From contig JAVSML010025535.1 of NCBI GenBank assembly GCA_038503035.1, positions 109,205-173,204 of the forward strand: 64,000 nt of DNA, written 5' to 3'. Under the pieces are notes generated by a model, which did not search any database, was not told where the DNA came from, and was given only the letters and a program-made list of their open reading frames with translations. Positions 34,761 to 47,695 of the stretch are shown here, in pieces. The translations under genes were made by a program, and so were the position numbers. Position 1 is the stretch's first letter, and every line of letters begins with the position of its first letter. This DNA comes from Crocodylus rhombifer (Eukaryota; Chordata; Crocodylia; Crocodylidae).

Positions 34761-37700
34761 CTTCAAGATATTACCCTAAGCAAATCATAACAACAATAAT
34801 TAAAGAAATCAAGCCTGAAAACTGGAATGTTACAACCTTCTTTTAGGTAATCCAATTAAGAGCATATGGATTAGGAGGGAAAAAAAGCGTTTAAAAAAAT
34901 TACACTACCAACCCCAAAGCAACTACTATAAAAAGGTGGCTTTTTTATATTTAGCACCAAGATGTGGACATGCTGGGGAAGATTAGAGCCAAAAGTCTTA
35001 TCACATCAGCATCAACGTGCCCTTTAACATTTTCAATGTTTAGGACTTGTCTGCCTACATAGGATAATAAGGTGTGAATTAACAGCACCCAAACTATTCT
35101 CCACTGATTTCCATTACGGACATTTTGAATGAGCTCCAGCATGGGTTCTATGCAGCTCAGCTCAACCCAAAAACGAAGTAAAAATTATGAAAAGCAAAAA
35201 CTCAATTAACAAAAATCCAAGTGCCTACTATAAAAATAGTACTTTGATACAGATGTCAAGGATAAGCAGAACCATAGCAATTCTAAAGGATCTCTGGAGT
35301 TGGCTGAATTACACTGAGCTGAACTTAAAAGTACTCTAAAAGTGTTTATACACAAAAGTTATTGCAGATTCACACACAACTTTCCTGTGCATGACTATAT
35401 CTTGGTAAATCCTCAATCTGTTTCTTAAGAGCTCGCTTCACCTCAAATAATATTGAGACACCTATCAGAGAGACTGAAGGATCAGCAAGTCTTGTTTTAA
35501 GGTACCAGTTAGTATACTGGAAAAGAAAATGGATGAAAAGATAAGAAAAGTGAGAGAATAGGAGGTCAGCAGATACAGGCTAAGGTTAAGACTCAAACTG
35601 ATCAGGTACATGCCAAGTTAGTCAAAGCCAAGCAGGATCTCTAGTCCTAAGATTCAAAGGACACTCACTGTGATTTATTTTTACAAAACAAAGTGTCCTG
35701 CCCTTTAATGTCCAAACATAAATACAACCAAGCTTCCTTCAGTCAGAGTCCCAACAACCATACAATAAATTGTGCCTCACCTTGGCAAAATATTCAATCA
35801 AAAGCAAACACTTGAGGACACCTCTCCTTCAGACTGCCCCATTCAAGCCCCAGCTCCAAACAGAGTAAATGACTTAATTAATTAATGCCCCATACCTGGT
35901 TCAAACCATCTCTCCAGCTCCCATAAGGAACACCTGTGCCCATTATTCTAACCCAAGGAAGACATTTAACCCCTTCCCTGACAATTTCTGAGAAGGGGGA
36001 TGGTTTCTTTATTACCCTTTGGGATGAAGTCTAGGGAATAAAAACATTATTGGATCTCAAGGATTTTAAATAAACTGCGTGTTTCAATATAAGGCCCATT
36101 ATGGATGCTGCAAATAAAAAGGGACTCCCAAGTCAGGAGTGCCAATGGCATGAAAGTGGCTGTTGACAGCCATTCATCAGGAGACAATGATTACATCTCA
36201 TGAATAGATTAAAATGTAATGGTTCCATTATTCCCAATTTCACTTTTCATAATCACAGCACCTGGGACTTGGTGAGAGTGAATCTCCTAAACAAATTCTA
36301 TAAAACACAATTGCATTGCTTTGCAGAGAGAAAATTGGAATGGAAAAGGGGCTGGAGAAATAAATTGCAAATATCATAGACATTATTTAGTAAAGTAAGT
36401 GGTGGGTCAACTCTGTGGATTTTCAAGGTTAATTTTTAGTCCAAATTGAATCTAGCAACTATTTAATATGTTTTACTGTACATTACTTCCATTGGGTTAT
36501 ACTTTAAGAGAACATAAAAACTTGCCTAAATACAAAGCAATTGGAAAAAAAAAATGCAGACCCTCTTCATTGTGCAGAAATTTTTCCTTGCATGTGTATT
36601 CGCTTTTTAATGTTTTATTCACCAAACAATGTTGAGTTAGCTGATAAATTAGAGTGAAAAGTACTCTTTAATGGAAATGCTGTGTTCTCATAAAAATGCT
36701 GATAAACGTGGTCGTTTGTAAACTGAATGGGAATGCTCTCAATGGGCTATGGTTCATTATTTATTTCAAGAGATACATCACTCAAAAGTAATAGATTAAT
36801 ATCTACCTAATGCAAATAATGACAGAGTACTGGCATGGCAAAGCCAAACAGAAAGACGAAAATCTCGTGGCTTAAGTCAAAAGCATTGGTTTCATTAGAA
36901 ACTTGCCTCCATGTAAGCATAATTATCTGACCCTGGGCTCCTTTGTGCTACAAGAATAACACTCATAAAGAAAGAAGAGTCAATATTCCAGGAACATAGC
37001 TGCTAATGTATGTGCAATGCACAAGTTCACGGAACAATTTGGCTACAGTAGGACAATTTATAGGCCTAATACTTCAGGAAAGATACTAGGAATGATATCT
37101 ACTTCCAAAAGTAGTCCGTCTAATTTCTTGACAGTAGTCACTACATCAGTGTGTGCCAGTCTGTGACCAACATTAGGATCACAGAAGAAAGCTGGCAAAA
37201 CTTGTTAGATCATCTGTTTCAGCCAAGGCAAGCTCAATGTGCATTCCTCCAACAATGGATATATCAGACAGCAAACTAATTTTAGAACATGTCTTAGGCA
37301 AGAGGCACCAAAGCTTTTACAAACTTTAAATCACTTCACCAGCTATTTTGGGGATGAAACATCTCATACATAACAATTCCCTCCAACACAGATTGGTAAC
37401 TCAGTGGTTTTATGCATCTCTGGAAGATGTACATTGGTGATGTCCAGTATTTAAAGACTTGAAATGAAGATTCATGACACTGCAGAGGAAAATCACTTGG
37501 CTATAACTGGAATATGGCCAGAACATGGGAGTTAACACCAATATTATGATGTCTCACAAAAGAAGGGTGATCTTCAATATGCCATAACATATCATATGAA
37601 AAGAAAACACCTTACTGTAATGAAACAACACTGTGCAACACTGGGTCCCAGTGCTGGTAAAGCCCTAATTCTGAAAGAAAATAACCAAGTCCAGCTGTCC

Positions 37701-40127
37701 TTCACTAGTCAAACCCGGGGCGATGATTGTGGCAGCTGGTATCCACACAAGTTCAACTCACAGCACCTCTTTTTTTTGGCAAAAAAAATTATTTTGGCCT
37801 CACTTGTGCTTGGCTTTTCTTTTCCTCCACCTCTCAAAACCCCAGAGGGATGTACAGTGAAAGCTCTAAAAAGCAACAGCCTTTAGGTAATTATCACACG
37901 AAATATTTTTTGCAAAAACAGGTAATTTTCCTTGCAGTTTCTGTGCCTTGCTCCCATGGATAACGACAGCACCACCCACTCACCTCCACACCATGGTGCA
38001 CATTTAATAAGTTCTTACCAGATCAAAAGAACGAGTTGACACAGATATCCTGGGCTACATTAGAGGCATTTTTTTCCACTTACTGCCAGAAAACAAGGGA
38101 AACAAACCTACATATAATGCAAACAAGAAAAAAAAAAAGACTGCAACAGAAAGAGCTGTTTATGTTTTGATGGCTGCAATATAATGCTGCAGGTGATAGG
38201 CAGGATCCTTCCTTTTGTGAAAGACAGCTGAGAATTAACTGGAGGCACAGTGAAAGATAAAGATGATCTTTAAAGAATGAATATGTGGAAAGTGCCTTTG
38301 AGCTTTTTTGTTTTGCCAGATTATTCTCACCATTGCAGTGTCACAAAAGTAAAACATTTAAAAAAGAGTGGGGCCAGATCATCTGCAGGTGAAAACCAAC
38401 ATAGATTCATGGACTTTGTAGAAGCTCTCCCACTTTACACCCTCGTAGGATACGACTTACGCTGTGGGTGTTCAGTAGTAGTCTAAACTATTCCCTTGAA
38501 CAATTTGCATTATCGTTATGCAGCAAGCTTGTTTGCTTTTATATAGATATAGATATATACACCCCCCCACACACACATACACTTCTGCTTCATATCATTC
38601 ACTCCTCTGTCTCTATAAGGTAAGCAACTAATTAGCAATGGAAGACATCTTGAGATGTCTCGTGTACCCTTTCTCTGGTTTGTTTGTTTCTTTAAAGACA
38701 TTTGCAAAATCCATGGGTAAGCAAAATGATGCTCAATCTTTCCTCTCTTTTGTACTGGTGCAAAAGGAGCAACTTTTTCAACAAGAGAAGCAAGATTCAG
38801 AATGCATCATAAATGCATTTGGAACAAACACACATTAACCAACACCCAAATACATTTTCTCTGCACATTGGAAACTAATGGTCCATTAGCTGGGGAGTAG
38901 ATAGGATGTGGGTGGAGCCCTGCATTGACAAGGTCAGTTTTTTGGAAGTCAGTTTTTGGAAGGACACTTCCCTCTACTTCCACAGGAAGGAAGGGAAGTA
39001 GGTGCATCTTTGAGAACCCATTCCTGAGGCATTCTTGTCTCACTCCAGCATACAGCATGGGTCTTTATGTATATCAAAACAATTTTAAGGCATTTTTTTT
39101 TTCAAATGGTTATTTTTTTCTGAAAATGGCAGATCCACTGGCAATGAAACCTGAATTCTTCCATCTACCATCCATTGGCTGCCAAATCTCCCTCTCCTGC
39201 CAACAGAGAGACTTGGAACTGATCTTCAGTGGTCTAATTGGGTGAGGCCCTGTTTTAGCTTCAGCATTTCCATTTATAACGAAGTGTTCAGGTCAGATCT
39301 TCTGAAGTGAAAATAGTTATATACCTGTTCATCTCCTTCTCCTGGAACTATTAGGACATAGAGCAGCATGTAATGGCTATAATAACAAGCTGGAAGCCAT
39401 TTAAACTTTATCGGTAAAATCCTAGGTTGTTTAAGTCAATAAAGCTGAAATTTCACCCCATATGACAGCATTTGCAGAAACAAAAACTAACCCAGTGGAA
39501 TCATCTCTGGGATCTGTTTGTAAACCCCTCAGGCCAGTTTTACTTCAGGTGATACCCAAGTCAACAGTTACAGATGAGTAACACCACCAGTAAACAGAAA
39601 TGCAATAAACCAACAACAAACTTCCCTCTACTACTTTCTGGAAAACAACATTTTCCTTACATATGATCAGTTTTATTTTATGACCATTTTGGGTACGTAT
39701 GTGTTTATCACAACAAGGTCCCCAAAAATCCACAGCTTATAAATGCAATTGCTATCTGTAACATTCAAGATAATCCTTATCCAACTTGTTATTTACCACT
39801 TGTCCTGGATTTCTACTTAGTGCAGAAGAACTGATCTTTCAAAGACAGCTCAAACCTCCTGATGAGTAAGGAGATTCAAGTTCTGTCAGGCAGAAAGCTT
39901 AGTCTAAAACTGTATCTTTGAATGAGCACACAACTGTTAAGCAGAAAGAAATGCCCAATGGGTAAAATATAAGATTACGTTAATGAAAGGTAAACTGGGG
40001 ACAACTGTCAAAGCAGCTAGCTTGATGCAACTTACTTAGAGGCAGACATCAAAACTTCTAGGCAGACTCAAAATTAGAAGTCTAAGCAAACTGGTAGCAG
40101 AAAAATAATGCTGGCTTAACTCACTAC
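34761..40127. other. long non-coding stretch with few repeats
   Basis: More than 5 kb without a recognised transposon, exon or RNA gene. Minor features: A9-A12 runs (36,545; 38,130), a TAGATA/TATACA simple tract with C7 at 38,538-38,580, and T/A-rich DNA. The 36.4-36.9 kb part is AT-rich, non-repetitive, and contains ATGCAAAT (36,811-36,818 region). The 106-codon frame at 38,925-39,245 shows no known domain. Confidence 0.5.
38538..38580. repeat. TATAGA/CACACA simple repeat
   Basis: TATATAGATATAGATATATA followed by CACCCCCCCACACACACA. Confidence 0.9.
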
Positions 40128-41319
40128 TGGCTAGGGACAGAAGGTACATATAAATCAGTTTAAGTGATCAGAAACTGGGGTTTAAACTTGTGACAGAATC
40201 ACAGAAGTGGGGTCGGGAGGGACCTTGTAGATCTTCAAGTCCGACCCCCCCCGCCTGGGCAGGAGAAAAAAACTGGACTCAACTGAGTCCAACCAGGTAG
40301 GCATCAAGCCTCTTCTTAAAGACCCCCAGGGTAGGAGCCAGCACCTCTTCCCTTGGAAGTTGGTTCCAGCTCCTAGCTGCCCTAACTGTGAAGTAGTTCT
40401 TGTGGATGTCTAATCTAAACCTACTCTCCAATAACTTGTGTCCATTGTTCCTTGTCATGTCAGGGGGCGCTAGGGGAAACAGTGTCTCCCCCAAACCCTT
40501 CTGGTCCCCCTTGGTGAGTTTATAGACAGTCACCAGGTCTCCCCTCAGCCTTCTCTTGTGAAGGCTGAACAGGTTTAGGTCCTGCAGTCTTTCAGAATAG
40601 ATGTTCAGTGCACATAAATCAGTTTCAAAATGGTGGAAACTAATTTGAGATAAACCTGGTTGAATGTAGCATCAGACTTAACTGATTTAGGTCAAATTGG
40701 TTTATGAAACTTCTGTCCCAGCCCCCTGCCTGGTTCAACTTAAATCACAGTCCCCCAGTATACAAGCATTTTGCAGCCCTGGGCTGGGCTATACTGTTTG
40801 CTCCAGAGAGCAGGGATGGCTCCGCTGCTCTACTCCCTAGCTGAAACAGTGAGGGCTAGCTCACTAGCCTCACTGCCCCCACCTCCCCTGGCAAGCACCT
40901 GCCACAGAAGAGGGTTAAACTTCCCTTCCCCCGAGTACAGAGCTATCCTCCCCTGCTTACTTAGCACTGACTGCAACTGTTGACTACAAAATCCCAGAGG
41001 CACCTGGAAGCAGGAAAAAGAAATGATGAGCAACCCTGCAGAGTCCTACTGCTGTGAGTCTGAACTGCAAACCCCAGAGATTTTAGGAGCAGCAGGACAA
41101 GGAAGTGAACACCCAGCCCATGCCGGTTACATTACAGAGACCTGTGCTCTAGTGCCCCCAAGCTTCTGGCTTGCGCCACTACAGGCATGTGGCTGCATTT
41201 CCTGAATCAGAAGTGAATATCTGTTCATTTGCTTATTGGTTTAATCTTTGCAGCTTAGACTAACCTGCAAAGACTGAATCAATTTAGCCTCAGGCTTTTT
41301 GACTGTCTGTACTTAGCCA
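40128..41319 (+). mobile_element. unclassified DNA transposon-like repeat, copy B (with nested CR1)
   Basis: The left end TGGCTAGGGACAGAAGG and right end GACTGTCTGTACTTAGCC match copy A (3,703-5,986). Between them the left unique part is split by a CR1 at about 40,198-40,605, and the GC-rich interior is much shorter than in copy A. The sequence before the CR1 (TTAAACTTGTGACAGAA) and after it (GTTCAGTGCAC, GGTTGAATGTAGCATCAGAC, CTTCTGTCCCAGCCCC) are colinear with copy A. No transposase. Confidence 0.75.
40198..40605 (-). mobile_element. CR1 LINE copy 5, 3'-end fragment nested in copy B
   Basis: Minus strand: a C-terminal ORF2 piece with GETLFPLAPPDMTRNNGHKL, then SRFRLDIHKNYFTVRAARSW and LDAYLVGLS (40,279-40,533), then a short 3' UTR reading GGTCCCTCCCGACCCCACTT. 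Only about the last 400 bases are present. It is a subfamily distinct from copies 1-3 (PPDMTRNNG instead of PQGMTRSNG). Confidence 0.92.
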
Positions 41320-41429
41320 CTAAGATCAGCTCAATATAGAAGGAACTTCCAGTGGCACAAGGGAGTCATACTATTTCTTATATTGCTTTACCTTCTTCCA
41401 GAGGCAAAATTCCTCTTTAAAAGAAGCAA

Positions 41430-41530
41430 GGATTTTTTAGGGTGATAACTTTTATTGGACCAACTATGTAGTTGGGATGAAGTTAGACAAGATTTTGAAT
41501 ACAAGATGTTCTTTAAGAGAAGGGTAGGAT
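41430..41530 (+). repeat. fragment of a reptilian interspersed repeat (TTTTATTGGACCAACTA core)
   Basis: TAGGGTGATAACTTTTATTG then GACCAACTATGTAGTTGGG, resembling the common reptile repeat word GGTGATATCTTTTATTGGACCAACT. The reverse of the same core lies at 45,575-45,600. Confidence 0.55.
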
Positions 41531-41680
41531 TTCATAGCTGTTGCTATTCTATACTCTACTGGCACCACTGACCTTCTCCTAATGGAGGGAGCACAGGTCT
41601 TATGGTCAGATACCAGTGAGGGATGTAAGAAAAACCCTTACTCCTTTTGTTAAGCCATTGTATGGATGCATAGTCTTCAG

Positions 41681-41968
41681 CAGTGGTTCTCAACCTTTTT
41701 TGTACCAGGACCCATTTGTAAAAATCAGTGGCCAGTCCCAACCTGATGCCCCCACCCCCACCCCCAGGTCCAGTCCCCCCAACCCTCCCCCCCCCGTATA
41801 GTGTGGGTGGGGACAGGGAAAGCAGCCTGTGGCAGGCTGGGACTCTGCCAGCCTGCAAGGGAAAACCCATGGTTTCCCTTTTTTTCCCATTTTTAAAGTT
41901 TGTTTGCAACCCTTCATATATTCTTGCAACCCACTTTTGGGTCATGACCCACGGGTTGAAAAATGCTG
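41681..41968 (+). mobile_element. hAT (Charlie-like) non-autonomous element, 288 bp
   Basis: Starts CAGTGGTTCTCAACCTTTTT and GTACCAGGACCC. Ends GGGTCATGACCCACGGGTTG then AAAAATGCTG, whose reverse complement CAGCATTTTTCAACCCGTGG mirrors the start. Flanking 8-mers GTCTTCAG (41,673-41,680) and GTCTACAA (41,969-41,976) match at 6 of 8. The 129-codon minus frame over it is composition only. Confidence 0.85.
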
Positions 41969-42089
41969 GTCTACAATATGTTTGAAATCATAGTATGGAC
42001 TCCCGATCTTAAATTGTCCTTTGCTTTGTTTTATTCCACTATGCCTTTGGAGTACAGAAACAAATTGTTTTTCCTTCTTAGTGCTTATA

Positions 42090-42270
42090 CCTTCCCAGTC
42101 CAAGTTATTACACTTCCCATTTCAGTCATCCTTTAACCAGGCTATACATACTTAGTTCCTTTAATCTCTCCTTGTAAATCATTCTCTCTGTTTCCTTAAT
42201 CATTTTTGTTGCCCTTCTCTACATTCCCTCTGGCAGTACTCTCCTGCCAGGTTTGCAGTCTATTCCTTCT
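42090..42270 (-). mobile_element. ancient CR1/L3-like LINE fragment
   Basis: In reverse complement: AGGGAATGTAGAGAAGGGCA followed by ACAAAAATGATTAAGG and GAGAGATTAAAGGAACTAAG. This corresponds to the QRRATKMIKG...YEERLK-EL region near the ORF2 C-terminus of CR1/L3 elements, with frame lost. Much older than the other CR1 pieces. Confidence 0.6.
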
Positions 42271-44107
42271 TAGTTTCAAGTCTCATTGCCAAGTTGGTAA
42301 CAGAAGTGAGATATCAAACATTTGGATGCATCATATATTTTGTAAATTATAGTAGTAGTTCTGTTGTACTACTTTGACCTATTTATTATGTGGTGTTTAT
42401 TCTGCCTGTTCATTGCATTCTTCTCCTGCTCATAATCTTGCTAACCTGCAAGGACTAGAAGGATGGCCAGATAATCAAAATACTGAATACTAAAAAGGTC
42501 AATATAATACAGCACAGTACCTGAGCTACCAGAATATATTAGGTATTAAAATTTTGATATCTCATGCTCTGAAAAGAGAGCAAGAGGGAATAAAAAGAGC
42601 AAAGGATGGAACATTAATCCATTCAAGTGTCAAAGCCTATAATGAGAGAAGAAAAAGGTACATTCTGATCTACTCATCTTAAAATCTTCGAAGAGAATGG
42701 ATTACCAACATCAGCTCTGAGTTGGACAATCAGGGAGGGGAAGGCTTTCTGTCCCCAGAAAGATCACAGCTGTGGCAGAACCCTGGACCTAATCTAAATC
42801 CTGCTCCACTGAATGGAAACATTCCCATTCAAGTGGGCTTTGGCCTTTGGAGGAATATCAGAGTGAGAAGGACAACAAAGTAAAATTCAACCATAGAGGG
42901 CCCTGCAATGCAAGTCCACTGCCTTTGATCTGAGGCTTTCACGTTCAGGATCTTTTAGTTAAAATATATGACCTGATCTCTCTGATCTTAGGATGCAGAC
43001 AGAAGAGCAGCTCCCCTTTGCAACTCATAGTGCTATGAGTTGCAGCAATCAACCCAGACCCAACAGAAGTTCACTATTGGGTCCCAGAGTTGTGGATTCC
43101 AGCTGTTTGCTGCAAGCCTACAGCCAGGTCTCCATAGCAATGCCACTCCCCCATCCCAGCCAGATGCTGTTTTTAGAATGGGGGTGGGGAGAGCAGAGGG
43201 AGCTCATTCTTGAAGTCCCTCAGCCAATTTTGGAGGGTGGGCTAGGTAGATTGGAGTCCCCCCACCTCAGGGGAGAGAAGGGGGATACCTCCAATACACC
43301 CAACCCACCCACTAGCACCAGCTGACCCCCCCCCCATACCAAATTCCCTCCACTCTCTTTTTCCTCTCCCATTCTGAAAACAGTGACAGGCTGGGAGCTT
43401 GGCAGACACAAGTTACAAAAGACACTACATTTTTTAACATTTTTATCTGATACCTCATACAATGAAGGTTCAGATTTTCATGGGATTGGGCCCTTTTAAA
43501 GTGGTCTGTAGCCATGCACTTCTGTTTGATCATGGCTGTACACTCCTTTCTGGGGCCAGATAAGGCAAAAATTGTCACTTCTGTCTGCAGCCTCAGGCTT
43601 CACTTCATTCTGAATCAGAATGAAAGTTTTAGGTTGTTTCAAGGCATCAGTGTCCCATTAATACTCCAGGAGAAGCAAACCTCCTTCCCTGCATGCAAAA
43701 CAGTTGCTGTATGAAGAACATGGCTTCACTTCCCGAAACCACTCTATACTGAATAGTGCAAATGTAGCAGCAGGGACCAAGTTTCGGATTAGTGTTTCCT
43801 GTGGTTACACCCCTTTGCTCTGACTTAGAAGCCCAAATTGTTAGCCCGAACAGGCTCATCAACTTTTAGACATTGCCTGATGGTCACGAGAAAGAACAGG
43901 GGCACTGCACCGAGACACCATGTGTTATATGAGCAAACAGAACTCACTGTGCTATTGCACACAAATCCATTTACTCAGCATGTACATTTTTACTTGGGTA
44001 CAGTAACCTCTGTGATAAATATTTAAGTTTTCTTGAGTCAGAGCCTCACTTCTCAAATACTGATTTCATTAAAAAATAAATAAAAATGATTGGCTTCTTG
44101 CTTGACC
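42271..44107. other. non-coding, no recognised feature
   Basis: Nothing recognised. The 110-codon frame at 42,993-43,325 and minus-strand shadows show no domain. A C9 run lies near 43,326. Confidence 0.5.
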
Positions 44108-44300
44108 ATTGGCAGGAAAAATGTGGGCCTGTGGGCTGGATCCAGCCCTCCAGGTTATTCTATCTGGCCTGTGGGGCCGCTAAAAAATTTAGAAAATTTA
44201 TATTTATCTGGTCCTGGCTGTCTGTCAAAGATGACAGGAGCCAGGGACACCAGGACCCAGGGGAAGCTGGTGGGACTCAGTAGCAAGGCCAGCCTGGCCC
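44108..44300 (+). mobile_element. hAT-like fragment (GGCCTGTGGGCTGGATCCAG core)
   Basis: AAAATGTGGGCCTGTGGGCT, GGATCCAGCCCTCCAGG and TCTGGCCTGTGGGGCCGC resemble a widespread vertebrate hAT-type repeat (GTGGGCAAA.TGCGGCCCGCGGGCCGGATCC). Ends not delimited. Confidence 0.5.
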
Positions 44301-44467
44301 CACCATGCCCCCAGACCCCTCCGACCTATGCTTCCCCAAATAGAAGCCTCTGCCTGCCACAGCTTTTACCACTTCCTTGCATGCCAGCCAGCTGCTCCAG
44401 CACCACATGGCCCCTGGCTGCATCACCAGAGCACAGGGCCCATGCCTGTACCCTGCCAGAAGCAGGA

Positions 44468-44563
44468 TGGTGTGTGTGCATATGTGTGTGTGTGTGCCAG
44501 CATGCATGTTCCTGCACTGAGGGGAAGAGAAAGACAGAGAGAGCAATGCAGAAGGGACTCTGT

Positions 44564-44595
<32 letters not shown>
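44468..44595. repeat. two (TG)n microsatellites
   Basis: Interrupted (TG)n near 44,469-44,496 and a pure run near 44,567-44,595, with a GA-rich stretch between them. Confidence 0.95.
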
Positions 44596-44599
44596 TCAT

Positions 44600-44840
44600 T
44601 CGTTGGGTGAGCCCCACACTCACCCCACCGTACCCACCCCCTCTTGCACTGCCATACACACAGGCCTCCAGACCCACCCCCTCACACATCCCAGCCACCC
44701 TCCATACACAGAGTCCCCAACAAGCCCCATACTCACCCACACTCCACATATCCACACCCACATCCACCCCACACTCAAGCCCTCCCCCATACCAACAGCC
44801 TCCCATAAACCTGTACACATCCCCCCCCACAATTGACAAG
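44600..44840. repeat. C/A-rich low-complexity tract
   Basis: Almost only C, A and T on the plus strand, with recurring CCACACTCACC and CATCCACACCC words. The 248- and 176-codon plus frames and the 138-codon minus frame across here are products of this bias and of the (TG)n tract. Confidence 0.8.
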
Positions 44841-45469
44841 AGTAAGATTTCATTTTAAGCTATTATATACAATCACCTCTATGTACACGACACAAAAACA
44901 TGTAAATCAAGACAAAAACATTTTCTGGAATCAAATTAATTAATGTTGTAGATGTTCAATTTTTAGAATATCATTTGGTATTTTTCTGGTTCTGAGATGG
45001 CAAAACCCTTTGCTAAAAGGAGTACTTTTGCGGGAAAGAGGAAGACCTTCTGGTGGCAAAGGTTAGGGGTTAGGGGACAGGACTTCCAATCACAGAATGG
45101 CAACTGGGGGCAGGGCACCTGTCAAGGGGCGGGATTACCAATGCAGCCTTCAACTCAGTAACCAGTCTTCAACCCAAAATAATTATCTGCAATCTTTACT
45201 GAGCTCACTTACAATTTTTTTTTATCTTGTCAGAAAACTTCAGTTTTGTCCAAACTGAAGTTCTCCAGGGAAAATATTTACTTCAATTAATTTTTTCTTG
45301 TAATTTTCTGATTAGAAGAACATTCAAAAGGAAAAAATTCCATTTTGAGATGTCAAATTGTTTTGACAAAAATCACTGGAAATTTCAGTTTTGGCATTTC
45401 AGATTTGAAATATTACTTTTTTTTTTTTGGTAGTGTTGGGATGATTTTTGTAAATGTGATGGTACAGAA
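44841..45469. other. non-coding, no recognised feature
   Basis: AT-rich. A T-rich run lies near 45,417-45,429. Confidence 0.45.
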
Positions 45470-45605
45470 AAAATATAAGAGGCAAGGATTTTGAGGGGTG
45501 CATATTTGGGAGGTCTGAGATGAAGGGCACAGTGGAAACCAAAAGCTTGTTAGTGCCACTTCCAACTAGCCAATTGGTCCAATAATAGTTATTACCCACA
45601 ATTTG
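45470..45605 (-). repeat. fragment of a reptilian interspersed repeat (reverse)
   Basis: TTGGTCCAATAATAGTTATT then ACCCACA is the reverse complement of the TTTTATTGGACCAA core at 41.44 kb. GGAAACCAAAAGCTTGTTAG to its left fits the rest of that repeat. Confidence 0.5.
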
Positions 45606-47640
45606 TTTTTTGTTTGTTTGTTTTTGTTCTTTTGACTCAATTTTCTGATTTGGAATGGAAAGTGATTTTTGAAAAAGTGTAATTCTTCATAACAGCAAAA
45701 CAACGTTTTTCAAAGCATTCTTCTAACAAAGGTTTCCCAAAGTCTCTGAGGTAAAAGAGATTCTAATATAATGAAATAATTAATGATACGTTCAGTAGTG
45801 TATATAATGTTTTAGCGGTTCTGCTATTACAGGGATATCACTGCATATACATTATACTTATTTGTTATTTCACAGCCCTACCCATTGTTTTCAAGGTCAG
45901 AAATGATATAAACTGTCTTAACTACATTTATGTGGGTTGGCCTGACAAGTGACAGTTGTCAGGCTAGAAGGGAACCATTGAATGATGATGAATTCAGTCC
46001 TTTGGCTATGCATCTGTACAGACTGAGAGCTTGGAGCTGATAGATGGAAAAGCAGTGGCAGCAAACCAGGACTTCATTAATCAATTAAATTCATTTTTCA
46101 TAGTAGTGTAATGAATATCCAGGGACTGTTTAATGCCAAGGATGGAAAATAAATAAAGCAGAGCAAACTTACATTGAGAGTAAAGATCTGGAAAAGCCTT
46201 ATGCAAACTGTAGGAATAAGTCATTGTTTTTTTTCTAATAAGCAATCCTTTGTGTAAGAGAATGTCTAGTTCTCATGCATAAGAGAGCAGTGGTAGTCAA
46301 AAATGCAATTTTTAACATAGATACAAACTTGCTTGATGCTTAGTGCAAAACTAGATTTTTTTTGTCTGTTTTTGTTCGATGTTTAGCCTAAGTTGAGTCC
46401 AAGATACTTACAAGTCACTAATGTCATTTCTAGGGGACTCCAGAGTTTTTTGGAGCTCAATTGTATATGCCTTAAAGGAGTGTTCTTTTCTCATTCTTTC
46501 CAGAAAGAACCAAGCACTCACCCTCTGAAAAATCAGACTGTTTTCAAGTGTCTCATGCTGGGTACTAGGAAACACTGAAGCTGCTCCTTGTCCTACATAC
46601 ATACAGACATATCATTGCCTTCTGAAACATTTGGTCTACCTGCATGTGCAAGATGCTTGGACAATTTCAGGTGATTTCTTGGCTAATGGAAATACATGAG
46701 AAACAGAAATCCAAGTGACTAGGACAGATTACAAATCTCTGCATAATTCTCACTGCTTTGTACTCCTTTTATACCTGTATAACACTGTTGGAATCACTCT
46801 CTGTCACTCTGCTCGAACAACACAGGGATGAATCAGCCTCTAGACTGTACTCTGGTAAAACAGATTTCTGACCTTTTGAAGATCTCCCCATCCTGCAAAG
46901 TGTGCTTTTCTCTACAATACAGAAGCTCCTATTTCTCATGCACATGTATTGGACGTGTATACTCTGCTTAATATCCTTGTGTGAATATTTATGTTGCCAG
47001 AGAGATGACTTTCCAGTTCCATTTACTGAGCTTCAGAGAAACTAATCAATATCACAGTAAATGCTACAATAACTGCATGTTTATGGATTCCAATTAAAAA
47101 CATACAAGAGGAGCAGATATGTTAACATAGTGCTTTTCTACCAAGGCACAACAGGTCCTATACATTTTAGAAGGGCTGGAATAAGACAGAATGTATTTAA
47201 ATGAAAGCCACGAGAAAATGGAAGTAAACTCCCTTGGAAAAAATAATTGCACCATTAGATATTGAAAGCAACTCATGAACTTATGTCAGGGCTTTGCGCG
47301 CATCTCAACCAGTACTAGTGTTGATCCCTCAGTTTAGTTCAGTGTGTTTTGCACCAATGCAATTCACTCTAGCTTTGAGTGGCAATGTAAATGGCACCTT
47401 GCCTGGGGTTATACCAAGGCTTTTCAGTAATATATGTAAAAAAAACCCTAACAACAGACCTCTCTCTTGATGGAATTTCATAGTGTGACCATTCAGAGTC
47501 AAACCTCACTTTGAAACAACAAGAAACAAGAGATTAAAACACAGGTAAACCCTTATCTGGATTGCAACATGTACTTCCAAAGATAAACCCAAGCTCTTAA
47601 CTTTTGATTTCAAGACAGAAAAGACTCCAGCACTAGAGAC
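45606..47640. other. non-coding, no recognised feature
   Basis: AT-rich with (TTTG)n near 45,608-45,625. No exon or transposon recognised. Confidence 0.5.
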
Positions 47641-47695
47641 CAGATCCTCTGCAAGTTTAAACTGATATAAACGCTACTGATTTATACCATCCAAT
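47641..47695. repeat. possible ancient amniote repeat relic
   Basis: CCAGATCCTCTGCAAGTTTA then AACTGATATAAACGCTACTG recalls an old repeat of the form CCAGATCCTCAGCTGGTGTAAAT. Short and uncertain. Confidence 0.3.

Noticed and set aside
44090..44858. 248- and 176-codon plus-strand frames
   Set aside because: They cross a hAT-like fragment, (TG)n tracts and a C/A-rich low-complexity region. The residue composition follows the repeats.
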